The notes: generated from the letters alone by a model not told the origin. 64,000 bases of DNA from Areca catechu (GCA_021397845.1 CM038050.1:8746471-8810470), one strand, 5' to 3'. Numbered from the stretch's first letter, positions 43,441 through 55,690 are shown. Translations and numbers: made by a program.

Positions 43441-44065
43441 TGCAGTAGAAAGAAATCAACGGTTCCCATTCGGCTGATCCTGAATTATACCGGTCTAGGG
43501 GTCCAATCGACTGGCCCGTGGGAGGAGAGGTCCAAGCAACCCCTTTCTTCGAGGTCCGCCCGATCAGCTCCCGCGGAGATCCTGGCTAATTTTTTCCCAG
43601 AAGGCCGACCCACCGAAATAGAGGCCCGACCGCTTCATTCTCATCCAAGAATATCTCGATGATTTCAAAAGCTCCTTTCCAGCTGGTACCGAAATTCTAT
43701 TGTAACAAACTCCACGACGCGGCCACGACTCCGTGCCACCTGGCCATCACTCTGATCCTCCTAGGAACAATTCGGGGCTTTGTCAGCCCATCCTCTAATA
43801 GAATTTGGCAGCATTCCATGCCTATAAAAGGTACCCGGGGGACCTCCACTCAAAGCTAAGTATCCTCTTCCTTTCCCGTGTGCGATTCTCTTTCAATTCT
43901 TTCCATTCTGTTGCTCCAGATCCCCTGCTAACTTAAGCATCGGAGTGTCCCCCACCGGAGCACCTCTGGCTCTCAGGGGGTTTTGTGTAGGTGCAGGTCG
44001 AGCGGCAGAGAAGCTCTCCAGTATAGCCGATCCAACCCGGTCCAGGAAAAATCGCAGCAACATAA
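43441..44065 (+). repeat. Isolated gypsy-type LTR
   Basis: About 620 bp with a TATA box cctataaaag (43821-43830) followed by agcatcggagtgtcccccaccgg (43936-43958). This block recurs in the LTRs at 16993-17535 and 49940-50565. No coding region adjoins it, so it is a solo or truncated LTR. Both outer boundaries are approximate and no target duplication was found. Confidence 0.5.
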
Positions 44066-45069
44066 ATCAATGGTCATTCTCCTATATATTTTGTACATTT
44101 CTCTTGTTTGCAAGGATTTTGTTTATCCTCTCTACTGGATATTCGGAGCGTCTTCAGGTAGATTTCATGTGGCAGCATAATGGCCATAATATATTTTAAC
44201 TGCAAAGAGTATCATCAATAAGAAATTTGATCAATATTTGAATATATAAAATGAATGACATCAATTCTATTTATATATATATAGAAGTCTAAAAGGAATG
44301 ACATGACCTCCTTAAGATGCCAACTCAGAAATGATATGAGGTACATTCAAATTTACAATAAAATGGCCCAGTTTTAATTTCCCTCAAAAAAGAAGTTAGC
44401 ATAATGAACTGCAACAGAGAATGCTAAATAATCAGGGACTTGTAGCATATATATGTGTCTCATTGACAAATTAGGCATGCCAATCTTAGTTTGAAGATGC
44501 CAGATTGCTGACAATAGATTGATGAAAGGGTTAATCTTAGTTTAGACAAAGAAAGAGCTCATACACGGCCAGTGCTTCTGCACCTGATAGCCAACACCTC
44601 TGTTTGAGCTGGTTATGGTAAATACTGCAATGAAATGTGATTAAAGACCCGGGATTGGAATATTGAATTAGGAAAAAGACGCATGACATGAAGCCCTGTT
44701 TCATTCACGTAGATGGACAAGGTACCGGCCATGATATATTACCTTGAATCAACAGAATATAAGGTTTCATGTCATGTCTCATGTCTTCTTCTGTAATCAT
44801 TCCGAGTAATTAAAGCTTGCATTGCAGAAAAGCTAACTCAAAATTACAAAAGTCTTGATCAAATATCTCATGGTCACTGAAAAATAATCAAGTTGGTATA
44901 TGAGTTGCCATGAGTTTTCATTAAGATATCAGTAGTCAAATTCAAGTTGTCGACATGTCATCTCCAAACTAACCAATCACACGTACATGGTGAGGGTGGT
45001 CCAGGCTACTGATCAAGAGGTCAGTCACGAGCTGTAACTAAGGTCCCCGAATTACACCGTTCAGCGAAA
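44066..45069. other. Intergenic, nothing recognised
   Basis: About 1 kb of AT-rich sequence without a coding domain, LTR terminus or MITE terminus that I can identify. Confidence 0.5.
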
Positions 45070-45835
45070 TCCTAGTGCTGACAAATAACATAAATATCTG
45101 TTATCGGCTTTTGCTCCCAACGCCCGCAGCCGTAAAACCCGTTCCCACGAAGCCCAGCCCAGCGAGCAGGCGTGCACGTGCGTGCGGCCCAGGCACGCGC
45201 ACGGGCGCGCATGGGCCCGACCCAAGTGGCTGCGGCCGATCCTTGGGACATTTTTCAGCATTTTTCATGCAGTTTTCCATGCATTTCGCGTGGTGTTTGA
45301 GTGATCCATGAAATTTCTTTTGATCCTGACCGTCCGATGGCACGATCGGATGGCTGAGATGGATCCGACCTCTTTTGGACTTAATCTGGTACTGTTTTTG
45401 GCACGATCTTGACTCTTGTTGTTTGATTTGACGGCTTGGAAGTGTTTTGGACTTTCTGAACTCATTTTAGATCTGTTTTGGACACCGTTTCAGATGGTTA
45501 TTTAACCACGGAGAGCCTGCGATCTTTGATAGACAGAGAAAGAGAGAGAGACAGAGAGAGAAAAAAATCTAGATAAATTTCAGAGAGATTTCTTCTTCGA
45601 TCCAGGCACCAGGAAAAGCTAGGGCCTGGTTTTTAATCTGGCATTTGTTATCTGGATATTTGTATTCCTTTTGTACCCAGATTTGGATCAGATTATAGTG
45701 GATTACTCATTTCTCTTGGTGGACGTAAGCAATATTTTGTCGAACCACGTAAATCTCATCTTCTTTTGATTTGATATCTGCCTGTGTTGTGATTGGTTAA
45801 TTGCCTAAGTGAGTAAACAGAAATTATTTGGAAAT
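45070..45835 (+). repeat. Probable solo copia-type LTR
   Basis: The tail reads ttggtggacgtaagcaatat, then tgtcgaaccacgtaaatctc (45717-45757), the conserved end of many plant copia LTRs. A TATA-like ttatttaa (45498-45505) and an AG-rich leader lie upstream. No pol sequence adjoins it. Boundaries are approximate. Confidence 0.5.
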
Positions 45836-47176
45836 CTAAATTGATTTAATTCGCTATGCACATCCCAATAATATCCATCGATCATGTATATATTAAACTC
45901 TATAAGGTGTATATCCAGAGCCAGGAAGCAGGAGATATACAATCTTAACAATGTGTCATGTGTGAACAAGAAATAACAGTTGAAGTCTTGTGCAATTGCA
46001 TCATCTTGGACGAAAGCACAGCTTAGAATGTTCAAAGGCATGCATAAAGATCTGATAATGTGCGTTCCTTGCTTCATCCATGCAGCACCATCAAAGTAGT
46101 CTTAATCTCAAATCATCATGAGCAAGGTTGATGCTTGATCATCCTATCATTCATGGCAAGAGCATTGATGTATTTAATTTAATTACCATATAATTTAAAA
46201 ATCTAGTAGAAGAAAAAGATAAAAACATGCTTGTTGAACAAGAAGTCGAGATATTATGTACCATAAGTTAATTTTAACAGGTAGGATGCAGAAACTGATG
46301 GAAAGTTGAGAATGTTGTATTAAATATGAATATGCTAACTAGATTGCTGATGGTACATATCACACGACTGATTGCTTATAAGGTTCTCTCATTCACAATT
46401 TGCCTACACCTTCATTTAGTTGCTTTTTAAAAGGTATGCCTAAAATCAAGGTATAACCACTGTGATGATCACCACCCAACTCTTGATTGAACATTTCAAC
46501 TGCACTCCTTATCTTTTTGGTCAATCCCAAGCTAGATTTCCCACTGCTCAAAACTAATTAAAAAGACGTGTACTTTGAATTGCACCCGGTTGCAGTGCGA
46601 TTGGTTAGGAAGTCCTACGTTGCAGAAGAGCAAGAACGTACTTAAAATTAATATATATATATATATATATATACATATAATAATTAACTAAAAAAGTATT
46701 ATTTGAATTTTAAAATGTGTCAATGCAAAGTTTATATATTTTTTCATTCAAAAAAATTATATATATTGAACCATGATTAATCCCCATAAATCGGTATTAC
46801 AGTATCTTTCAATTTACAAAAGCTATGGATTATATATATCGGTTCCGGTATCATTTATAATAATTCAATTTCTTTTAAAAAAAATATTTTAAGAAATTAT
46901 TTAAATTTTTTGGTATTATAATTTTATTAGTGAATAATTAATATGAAATTAAATATACATCTGTATAGTTGTTTATAAAATATTTATTTATTTATTTATT
47001 ATTTATTTGTACAGAGAGACATGAAAGAACAAATAAATTAAAAACAGAACAAAGACTTCTGTTTACATCTCCCATCCAAAACTTTTTTTTTTCATCCCCT
47101 GCATATACCCTCCAACGCTGGCTTAAACCGAAAAAAAAGAACCGACCAACATACATTAGAGGGACAGCACTCCGCA
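45836..47176. other. Intergenic AT-rich region
   Basis: Contains a (TA)n microsatellite (46650-46672) and a ttta repeat (46983-47006). The right end up to 47176 is probably the 3' UTR of the minus-strand At4g08330-like gene. No other gene recognised. Confidence 0.5.
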
Positions 47177-47700
47177 TCATGCGCATACCGCGGACTCTTC
47201 GGCGGAGGTCGGCTGCAATGCACTAATCTTGATGTTATACTTCCTGCAGCTATTCGGCTCGATGGGAGAAGCGCTGCCGATAAAATTTCCACACTTGCGG
47301 CAGAGCAGTCTGGTCCTCCTCCCGAACAGCCCCCACGAGTGCTTGGAGTTGATGAAGAAGAAGGGCAGGCAGGGAAGCTCGTCAGCCTGAGAGAATCTGC
47401 TCTCGTCTATCGAGAAGAAAGATACCACCCCTTTCTTGATGGCCTTCCCGTACTTGGAACCGATGTTAGACGTATTCCGGTTGGAGGAGCTCAGATTCAA
47501 CGCGAATCCACAAGAACCACAGCTGCATCCATATAGATAAATAAATAAATGAAATTCTAAACATAATTGGAGTTAAATCGTCCGTATTTTATACCAAGAA
47601 AGCTAGGATACCTATAGGTGACGTCTCCGTAGGAGGAGGAGAGGGGATGAGTAGTGGTGGGAATTGTTCGGGATTGGTAGCTAATTTCTTGGAAGAACAT
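47177..47700 (-). CDS. At4g08330-like small CxxC protein, 2 exons
   Basis: Exon 1 is 47700-47612, exon 2 is 47522-47177; the GT-AG intron (47611-47523) joins TAT-AG to C, giving YSCGSCG. The 144-aa product matches the plant family annotated 'uncharacterized At4g08330, chloroplastic-like': YSCGSCGFALNLSSS near residues 29-43, then IGSKYGKAIKKGVVSFFSID, HSWGLFGRRTRLLCRKCGN (91-109), and a C-terminus KYNIKISALQPTS. Two CxxC pairs (C31/C34 and C104/C107) suggest one zinc site. The molecular role is not known to me. The N-terminus is short and not a convincing transit peptide. Confidence 0.85.
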
Positions 47701-47777
47701 CGTCGGTGTGGATTTGGAGCTGGTTTATAGCTAGTGTGAGAGATAGAGAGCTTTGAAGTGCCTGAAGGAAGTAGTTC

Positions 47778-47787
47778 GCTTTATTTA
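47778..47787 (-). promoter_or_regulatory. Possible TATA box of the At4g08330-like gene
   Basis: On the minus strand ccgataaataaagc lies about 80 bp before the ATG. It is the only TATA-like site at a sensible distance. Confidence 0.45.
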
Positions 47788-47789
47788 TC

Positions 47790-48610
47790 GGTGAGAGGGA
47801 TGAGAGGAGTGGTATCAGAGCGAGGCGGAAGCCAACCGAGTCCGTGGAGGAGCAGGAGGAACGTGCCTCCACCGACCGTTATTATGTCATGATGGCCATG
47901 CCGCGTGGTTAGGACTGACCCAGGGCTTGCGATCGTAGTCCACGTGCGTCTCAAGAGTCGTGAGATGAGCTTGATTGCAGTACGTGGAATTATTTAGTAC
48001 TGGTATGAGGGGCAGGTGCGGCGAATAAATAAATAAATAAATGATCAGCTTGCCAGCACCAAGGACCATTGGTCAACGTGGACAAGTTATGTACCGTCCA
48101 GTCCCAGGATCGGCCCAAGTGTCGGGCGCCCAATTCCCCAGCTCTTACAGGTGGCGAATGAAGGGACGGTGCATTATTTAGGACCTCCGATGTTGGACAA
48201 GGTACAATCTAAAGTTGGATGGCCCAAGCCGGAGACTCGTACCCCTTCGGTCTGTTTCGAGTTCCCTCTGAAGATGGTCGAACTCTATTCAAAGAACTTT
48301 TAAAGCAATCCCGTGGGCTAATGAGGTTGGTTTTTTTTTTAAATAATATTTTATAATTTTTTATTTTCTAAACTAGGCCGTTGTAACCGTATTACGGATT
48401 TAGATATGACCCGGAAAAAAAAAAATAAAATAAAATCGCAGGCTCTACCTGCGATTCGAAAAAAAAAAAAAATCGCATGTTCTATTTTATTTTTTATTTT
48501 GAAAACGTAGGTCGATTTCTTCTTTATTTTTTTATTTTAAATTTTAATAAAAAATAAAAATTTAAAATAAAAAATAATATTATAATATTATAATATTTTT
48601 TAATTATTAT
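47790..48610. other. Intergenic, low-complexity
   Basis: Upstream region of the minus gene followed by A/T runs (48330-48610). A small hairpin cgcagg-ctcta-cctgcg lies at 48438-48454. No gene recognised. Confidence 0.5.
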
Positions 48611-48619
48611 AATTTGCGA

Positions 48620-49070
48620 CTTCGCAGTCCGATCGTCGATTCGGCCACCGATCTGATAGCCAGTCCGACTCCGACCATCAATCCGATAACCAATTTGGCT
48701 GCTAGGTTGGTACTAATCTGATCGCCGATCTAGCTGCCAGTCCGGCCACCGGTCTAACAATCAGCCACCGATCTGACCGTCGATCTGGTCGCCAGGGTCC
48801 GGCTATCGATCTGACCGCCGGTCCTGCCACATGTCCGGCCGTCAATCATGTCACATATCCGGCTCCCAATCCTGCCACCCATCCGACCGCCGGTCCGATC
48901 ACCAGGGTCCGGCCACCAGGATCCAGCCATTGATCCGGTCGCTGGTCCTGCCACTAGGATCCAGCCATTGATCCGGCCACCGGTCCTGCCACCCATTCGG
49001 TCACCGGTCTAGTTGTCAGGGTCCGGCCATCGATTCGACCCCGGTGCTGCAGCCAGTCCAACCACCGGTC
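48620..49070. repeat. Degenerate 12-bp minisatellite (gatccggccacc-type)
   Basis: About 450 bp made of imperfect units such as gatcgccgatct, agctgccagtcc and ggccaccggtct. Larger blocks ccagggtccggcca and ccattgatccgg repeat within it. The minus-strand frame reads Gly/Arg-rich (RTGGRMGGRIG); I take it as a by-product of the repeat. Confidence 0.75.
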
Positions 49071-49422
49071 CAAAATTTTTAAAAAATATTTTTTTATTAA
49101 TTTTTTATTTTTTTATTATTTTTTTTTCCTGAAATTATAGGTGGAACATGCTATTTCAACTTTTTCTTTTTTTTTTTTTTTTTCTTTTTTCAGCCAAGGG
49201 CCCTAATTTGGAAAATAAAAAATTAAAAAATATTATTTAAAAAAAAAAACCTAATGAGCTTGCGTACAAGAGTAATCCATCTTCTTTCTTGCGAAACGGT
49301 CTGCGAGCCAACGAAATATGAAGGTTTAGGCAGGGGGATTTGCTAGTTCATCGCACGGCTATGATGATCCATCAGGCTGTGTTTAGCTTGCTTATCTCGA
49401 TCCAAGTTCCTCATGGACTTCC
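49071..49422. other. A/T and poly(T) tracts, no gene
   Basis: Low-complexity T-rich sequence followed by ordinary DNA. Nothing identified. Confidence 0.5.
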
Positions 49423-49564
49423 GTGGTGGCGGCAAAATCGGGAGGGCTTCAATGGAAGATCCTCGACGATCACGGAAAGGAAATTATTCCTTTCTGTGAC
49501 TTCTGTGGTGATATCGAGGATGCATGTGGAGCGCAGTGTGGTTATCTGTCCAAATGCCAAGGAG
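49423..49564 (+). other. Orphan Cys-rich exon candidate
   Basis: A frame starting at ATG 49423 reads SGGLQWKILDDHGKEIIPFC, then DFCGDIEDACGAQCGYLSKC, and runs into a plausible donor ccaaggag-gtatga at about 49565. Six cysteines in 24 residues and a normal-looking composition set it apart from the surrounding repeats. No downstream exon was found and I do not recognise the family. It could be a fragment captured by a mobile element. Confidence 0.3.
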
Positions 49565-49939
49565 GTATGACGTTCTATTTTTACTACTACGGGTATCTCT
49601 CTATTCTTGATACCTTTGGGTACCTTGTCTCTGTTTCTGACCCACACAACCGATTAATGCCTGCAAACTTCTGTTGCTTGCATCGGCTGGTTCTTAAGTA
49701 GCAGGAACGAGAGAATCTTCCACGGATTCATTCTCTACAACTTGAAGTTAGAGATAATAACCAACACAATTTGCAAGTGCCAAAAATTTACATTTTTTAT
49801 AATTGCTTGTGCTTTATTTGTTTTATTGCATCCATGAAGCATTGCATTTGGCCCAGGAAAAGAGTCCATGCCTCTTTCCTATTTGGCCTAACATTGAATG
49901 ATGATAATGCAAAGTGTAATGGATAGTAGGCCAATAATA
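49565..49939. other. Intergenic, nothing recognised
   Basis: Sequence between the orphan Cys-rich frame and the gypsy LTR. No coding domain or repeat boundary recognised. Confidence 0.4.
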
Positions 49940-50565
49940 ATTGTTACGAATATTTTGAATATCTTGGATATACTTTCGGGACGTGGCCTCAGAGATGGAT
50001 ACTTAACTTATTGAGATCTATCTATCGATTAGAGCTTATCACCAAGATATATTTGCAATTCAATAGCTAATTATCATGGTCCTGTTTGCCAACTCATTCG
50101 CCAGCCAATCAGTGGTGCTGAATCTAATGCCGAAGCATTTTTTACTTGATTATTATCGGGTGCAGTCCGCTCTTTACATGGCCCGTCTCTAAGATTTCAA
50201 ATAACCAATTATTTAAATTGCGAGAATATCTATCTCGTGCTGATGATATTGCCAGTAATAGCCTTCTCCATTCAAGGAGCGAACAAGGACTATAATACCA
50301 TAACAGCACAATCAATGGTTTGACACTCTCGGAGTTGCCTGTTTTATTAGCTCTATTCTATAAGTAACCAAAGTCCCGAGAACCCCTCGAGTACTTAACT
50401 CTTTCCTATGCTCACTACTTTCCATCTATTCTAAATCTTCAATTTGAGCATCGGAGGGTTCTCGCTGGAGCTAACTCCAGCTACAGACTTTATTTTACAA
50501 GTCACTCTAGCGACGACTCATACCGATTAGTACCAGCTCCGATCTCGAGCCGAAATCTACATCAA
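49940..50565 (+). repeat. 5' LTR of the third gypsy remnant
   Basis: Ends ...ctacatca before ataaattgg; the intron-1 LTR ends similarly (ctgacatca). It holds a TATA-like tctataagtaac (50356-50367) and the shared block gagcatcggagggtt (50446-50460). The start is approximate. Confidence 0.55.
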
Positions 50566-51179
50566 TAAATTGGAATTAAAGAAAGGGCCCGGGCTCGTTT
50601 CGAAAAGAAAAGTGAGTGAATCATCCTCAATGCTGTCTAGAAATGTCATATCAAGGAATACTAGAGCCCACTTAGGCAGCATGGCTCCTACACCTTCATT
50701 GCCACCGGTGCAGCAACTCTCGCCTACCACGAGGTAACTTCAAACCAGTTCAATGATCTGGTCCAACAGGTTCTTACCCTAATTGCTGTGGTCCTAGGAT
50801 TGTAGTCAAACTATACTACCTATCAGGAAGTGCAACATGTCCTTCTTCCCCTATACCAGTAACCTTCTATTGTAGCCTAGCAATCTCAGCTACCTCCTGC
50901 AGTGTCTCATCCTCCACTATTAGATATAGAACCAAAGAGGTGGACGAGGCAAGTCAGCCCCGAATTCTGGCCCATGAATGGAGATGATCGCCCACTTCCC
51001 ATTTCGAAAGAGACTCAATTCCTAGGAGGTCACTGTCTTAGTATTTTGAGGCCTATATGTTCAAGACACCGATGTAGAGTGGCATCTTCAAGAGATGTAT
51101 CAGCGGATCAAAAAATCGCAGAATCAGATTTCGACCCATGATGAAGGGCTTAGCTTCAACATTAACCCACCCTTCACCA

Positions 51180-51751
51180 TCCAAATAATACAAGAGTCTA
51201 TTCCTACAAACTTCAATGTTCTTCATCTGGAAACTTATGATGGAAACTTCTTCGCCAGGCTTCTAATGCAATCCTCTATCGAGCCTTCCCCTCAACCTTC
51301 AAAAGAACGGCAAAGCATTGGTATTCCAGCCTCAAGCCTGGCTCCATTGATTTTTTGGAGCTGAGCCAATTGTTCGTCTCCCATATATTTCTCTAGTAGC
51401 TAACGACATCATCGGGGATTGAATTATCTGATGAGTATTAGGCAGAGAGAAGGGGAGTCCCTCCGCATGTACGTCAGCCACTTCAATGCGACCACTATAA
51501 ATGTGCATAATTTGGATCATTACATGACCATGATATCCTTGATGAAAAGCATACTACAGAAAATTGCTTTTCTCTTCTTCTCAGAGAAAACCTATCCCAA
51601 GAATTTTATTGAAATACTGACTAGGACGAAGAAGTATGCCAATGCTGAGGAGGCATGCGATGCCTACTCAATTCTCACCGAGACTAAGGCGGACCAGAAG
51701 CCAGAAAGCTTAAAGCAAACCCTTATTGAGTGGGGCAACAGAAGAAATTAG
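51180..51751 (+). pseudogene. gag remnant of third gypsy
   Basis: Frame 51419-51751 reads NYLMSIRQREGESLRMYVSH, then FNATTINVHNLDHYMTMISL, the Tat capsid C-terminal part, ending ILTRTKKYANAEEACDAY. The preceding capsid N-terminal part (from about 51180) is split among frames. Confidence 0.7.
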
Positions 51752-51959
51752 TAGAGATCCCATAGTCTGCCTCGCCATTGATATAGGACTCCACCAAGGA
51801 ACCAGCAGAATCGGTCTTCTCCCAAGAGGCACGACTTTTTATTCTCGAGGCGTTAAATCAACTACATGTCTTTGAATGTACCTCGGGAGCAAATATTGAT
51901 GGAAGTTACATAGCAACTATCATTATCAAAGAAGCTTTATACTTGGCCCGGTTGTCACA

Positions 51960-52582
51960 ATCTAGACAAATACTACTTTTACCATCATTACCATGGACAT
52001 GACACAAAGGAATGCATCCAATTATAGGATGAAATTAAGCTGTTTATTCAAGAGAGAAGGCTCGATTGGTTCCTTCGAAGAAGGGCACCTTCATGATGGT
52101 CACCACCGAGGTCTCGATAGTTACCGCCATTGCCACCATGCAACCATATAGGACTCCTAAATAGCCTCCTTCCTAGTAGGAGAATAAAGAAAGGAAGGCT
52201 GCCTACTGAAGATGTGAATATGATAAGTGTGGGCATGGTAGATAAGGCACGTCAAGAGCTAGCGAAGCCTTCCAGAGTTGTGAAGAGGTGGATGACCGAA
52301 GACGATATCACCTTCTTCAAGGAAGATGTGACCAGTATCTAGTTCCTATATATGGATACAATGGTTACAACTCTAAATATTGATAACTATAATGTATATC
52401 ATGTTTTAGTTGATAGTGGAAGTACGGTTGACATTTTATATTTATTGGCCTTTTCTCGAATGAAACTCTCTATGGACCACTTGGAGAACTATGGATCCCT
52501 CATACAGGTTTTTTCTAGCGACCCGGTGCTTGTAGAAAGGGTAATTACTTTGCCCATTAAGGTTGGTACCTATCCCCAATAA
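51960..52582 (+). pseudogene. Knuckle and protease of third gypsy
   Basis: A degenerate knuckle (YHYHGHDTKECIQL-like) lies near 51985-52025. The protease frame (52352-52582) contains YNVYHVLVDSGSTVDILYLL, with the usual DSG active site, and later ERVITLPIKVGTYPQ. Confidence 0.7.
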
Positions 52583-53049
52583 GTAACAATTCGGATAATT
52601 TCTTGATGGTCAAACTCCCGGCACCTTCCAATGCTATCCTCGGATGACCAAGATTATGTACCCTTAATGCTGTGGTCTTTGTCAAACACTTGATAGTAAA
52701 GTTTCCAACCAATCATGGAATTAGATAGATTAAAGAGAACTAGGCTATGGCATGGCAGTGTTATAATATTAAGCTCTAGGCCAGGGCCTGATCTAACCCT
52801 TTCTCTATGGGGTTGGATACAGGGGATGAATTGTCTGAGGAGTATGGTGAGTCGTTGGATGATTTGTTGAAAATCCCTCTTTCAAAAGGAGATCCCAATC
52901 AGATAGTTCGAATCTATTTAGACTTGAATAAGGTAACAAAGGAAGGACTGACTATTTTTTTATAGAAAAATGCTGACATGTTTGCCTAGTTTGTTACTGA
53001 TATGCTCGAGGTAGACTTGGATGTGATGATGCACAAGCTAAACATTGAC

Positions 53050-53755
53050 CCAACTTACTACCCGGTGAAGCAGAAGAAGTGAAGTTTTTTCCCGAAGCAA
53101 TAAAAGGCCATCATCGAGGAGGCTGATAAGTAGTTAAAGCTAGATTTATCAGAAGGATGATGTATCCTAAGTGGCTAGTGAATGTGGTGCTCATGAAGAA
53201 GGCAAATGGAAAGTAGCAAATATGTATAGACTTCATTGATTTAAATAAAGCATACCCTAAAGATAGCTACTCTCTATCTTGAATCGACCAACTGGTTGAT
53301 GCAACTTCCAGTCAGGAGTTCCCTACCTTCATAGATGTCTTCTCTGGTTACAATTAATTATGGATGGCATTTAAAGATGAGGAGAAGACCACTTTTATTA
53401 CTGATCATGGGCTTTATTGTTATAGGGTTATGCCTTTTGAGCTCAAGAATACAGGTACAATATATCAGTGCCTGGTAAATAAAACTTCCAAAGATTATAT
53501 TGGTCGGAATATGGAGATTTATGTGGACAATATGTTGGTTAAAAGCCGGCCTGCTTAAGACCATATTACCGACCTCCAAGAGACCTTTAGCATACTGCGC
53601 TGATACAAGATAAAGCTGAATCTTTGAAGCATGTGTTCGGAGCAGGGTCTGGCAAGTTTCTGGACTTTATGGTTTCGTATCTACATATCGACGCAAATCT
53701 AAAGAAGATTCAGACAATCCAAGAAATGGCTCCACCAGGTTCCATTAAAGAGTGT
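53050..53755 (+). pseudogene. RT of third gypsy
   Basis: Fragments read NVVLMKKANGK, ICIDFIDLNKAYPKDSYSLS, HGLYCYRVMPFELKNTGTIY and MEIYVDNMLVKSRPA. The catalytic YVDD is YVDN here (53520-53531), so even without its stops this RT would lack one catalytic Asp. Confidence 0.78.
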
Positions 53756-53760
53756 CTTCC

Positions 53761-54682
53761 TGTTGAAAATCCTGGATCAGAGTAGCGCCTGTACTGCGGA
53801 AGCAACGAGGGAGAGTTCCTGACGTGATGATGGCAACCTTGTATATAAACCAATAAATAGGAGAAGATATAAAAGAGAGACTAGGAGGAAAGAGAGACTG
53901 TATTATTAATCCTTGGAGAAGAACACGATAGATACCAGCCTCCTCTCATAAACCCGAGAAGATGCTCCAACCTACGGACTCCCTCATGCACGGCTTCCCT
54001 TCTCCAAGCCCTGTGAAATACCTCACGGTTCCAAGCCCTAATGGTTCCAAGAGGCTCCACGCACAAGAAAACCCCTCCATGCACTCTCTCTCTCTGATTT
54101 CTTACTTCCGATCCAAGACCTCAAAACGTCGGCCCCCTTCTTTATAGCATGTGGGCGGTTATCTTGGTCTTGGATGGTTTGGACTCTAAAAGAAGTTAGG
54201 CTTCCTAGTTGGTTACAATCAACCAACTAATTCTTGGACTTGGACATTAGGTTCAATGGTGGTTAGGACCCTAGGTAGTTAGGATCCTTAGTTGGTTGGG
54301 CTCCCTAGTTAGTTAGGCCTCAAGCGGTTATGACTCAACTACCTAACCGACTAATCAACTAACCACATGCTAACCAACAAACCAACTAATTACCTAGCCT
54401 CAAATTTCTTTCGTACCAAAGGGAATTGACTACACCTCTAGACCTAAACCCCATAACCCAATTGGGTTATGTTACAATCTCTAAAAAACTCTCCTCAACA
54501 GGTCAATTGAGAAAACCCTCAACCTTGGGTCAAGCTCCCTGACCCAACATGACTTTGGGACCTCTGGAACACCTCCAGAAATCGCTTAGCATGCCTCCAA
54601 GCTCCCAGGGATCGTCTCGAACATCCCTACTATGGCCTCCCAAGTCTCTCCAAGGCTTGGGAGTACCACACAAAACCCTACA
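53761..54682 (-). mobile_element. Solo LTR (922 bp) nested in gypsy RT/RNase H
   Basis: Begins TGTTGAAAATCC and ends AACCCTACA (TG...CA on either strand) and is flanked by a perfect 5-bp duplication cttcc at 53756-53760 and 54683-54687. Removing it and one duplicate joins the gypsy reading frame as IKE-CLPFFKIL. Minus orientation is preferred because the minus strand has a TATA-like gctataaagaag; this is tentative. No internal region remains, so it results from LTR-LTR recombination. Confidence 0.85.
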
Positions 54683-54687
54683 CTTCC

Positions 54688-55690
54688 ATTCTTCAAGATA
54701 CTCAAGCAACTAAGGGACTTTGAATGGACAATAGAGGCCCAAAAAATGTTTGAGGAGCTAAAGAGGTACCTTAGCTCTGCTCTCTTATTGTGCAAGCCTA
54801 AGCCTAGTGAAGAGCTTTTCCTGTACCTTGTTGTATCTTCCATTGCAATAAGTGCGTGCTTATTTAGAAGGAAGGGAAGATCCAAAATCCTATTTATTAT
54901 ATGAATAAGGTTCTCCATGATGCTGAGGCCAGATATACAAGATCTTTGCCCTTATAATCTCTACTAGAAAGTTTCGATCATATTTTCAAGTCCATAGCAT
55001 CACTCTTCTTATCCATCTACTCATTAAAGCGATCCTCCATCGACCAGATACCTTGGAAAGTACTAAGTGTGTGCTTGAGCTCTATGAATTATAATGTGAG
55101 GTTCCATTCGAGACCTTCAATTAAAGTTCAAATGCTCGCTGATTTTGTTCTTGAATGCACTATACCGGAGGAAGACAAGTCATAGACAGAGGGGACAAGT
55201 TTCCAAGCTGATTCGGAGGACCAATGGACCCTACATGTAGATGGTTCATCAAATTCTTTTGGATCGAGTATAAGGCTGATATTAGCTCATCCTAAAGGAG
55301 ATGTTATAGAACATGCTCTATCTATGATTCAACTTTTTTACTACCAACAACGAGGCAGAGTACGAAGCACTAATTATCGAACTCAAGATCGCAAAGGAGT
55401 TGAAAGTCCAATACCTCATCGTTTTAAGTGATTCTCAACTAGTAGTAAGATAAGTTAAAGATGAGTATGAAGTCCAAGAGGAGAGCATGAAGAGATACCT
55501 TCATAAGGCAAAAGATTTGACTATCATTTCAAAATTTTGATAGTTGGCACGTACCTAAAATTGAAAATGCTAAGGCTGATACACTATCAAAGCTGACAAT
55601 ATTCTTGTCATCAGATCTTCGAAGGGATACATATTTCAAAGTACTAAAGAAGTTGAGCTTTGAATAAGTACTCAAGATCTTCTCTGTAAA
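54688..55690 (+). pseudogene. RT thumb and RNase H of third gypsy
   Basis: Continues PFFKILKQLRDFEWTIEAQ, then a decayed first RNase H region, and the second RNase H-like domain as WTLHVDGSSNSFGSSIRLIL with later broken frames. It ends near 55690 in AT-rich sequence. Confidence 0.7.

Larger units (their letters stand above)
49940..55690 (+). mobile_element. Third Tat-type Ty3/gypsy remnant
   Basis: 5' LTR-like 49940-50565, a mutated primer-binding region (attggaattaaagaaagggcc), then gag, knuckle, protease, RT and RNase H in the plus orientation to about 55690, where it is lost. A 922-bp solo LTR (53761-54682) splits RT from RNase H. Integrase, antisense ORF and 3' LTR are absent. Frames are heavily broken. 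Confidence 0.8.

Noticed and set aside
48754..48996. Minus-strand Gly/Arg-rich ORF resembling an RGG protein
   Set aside because: It is the translation of a 12-bp minisatellite, with no other gene signal.
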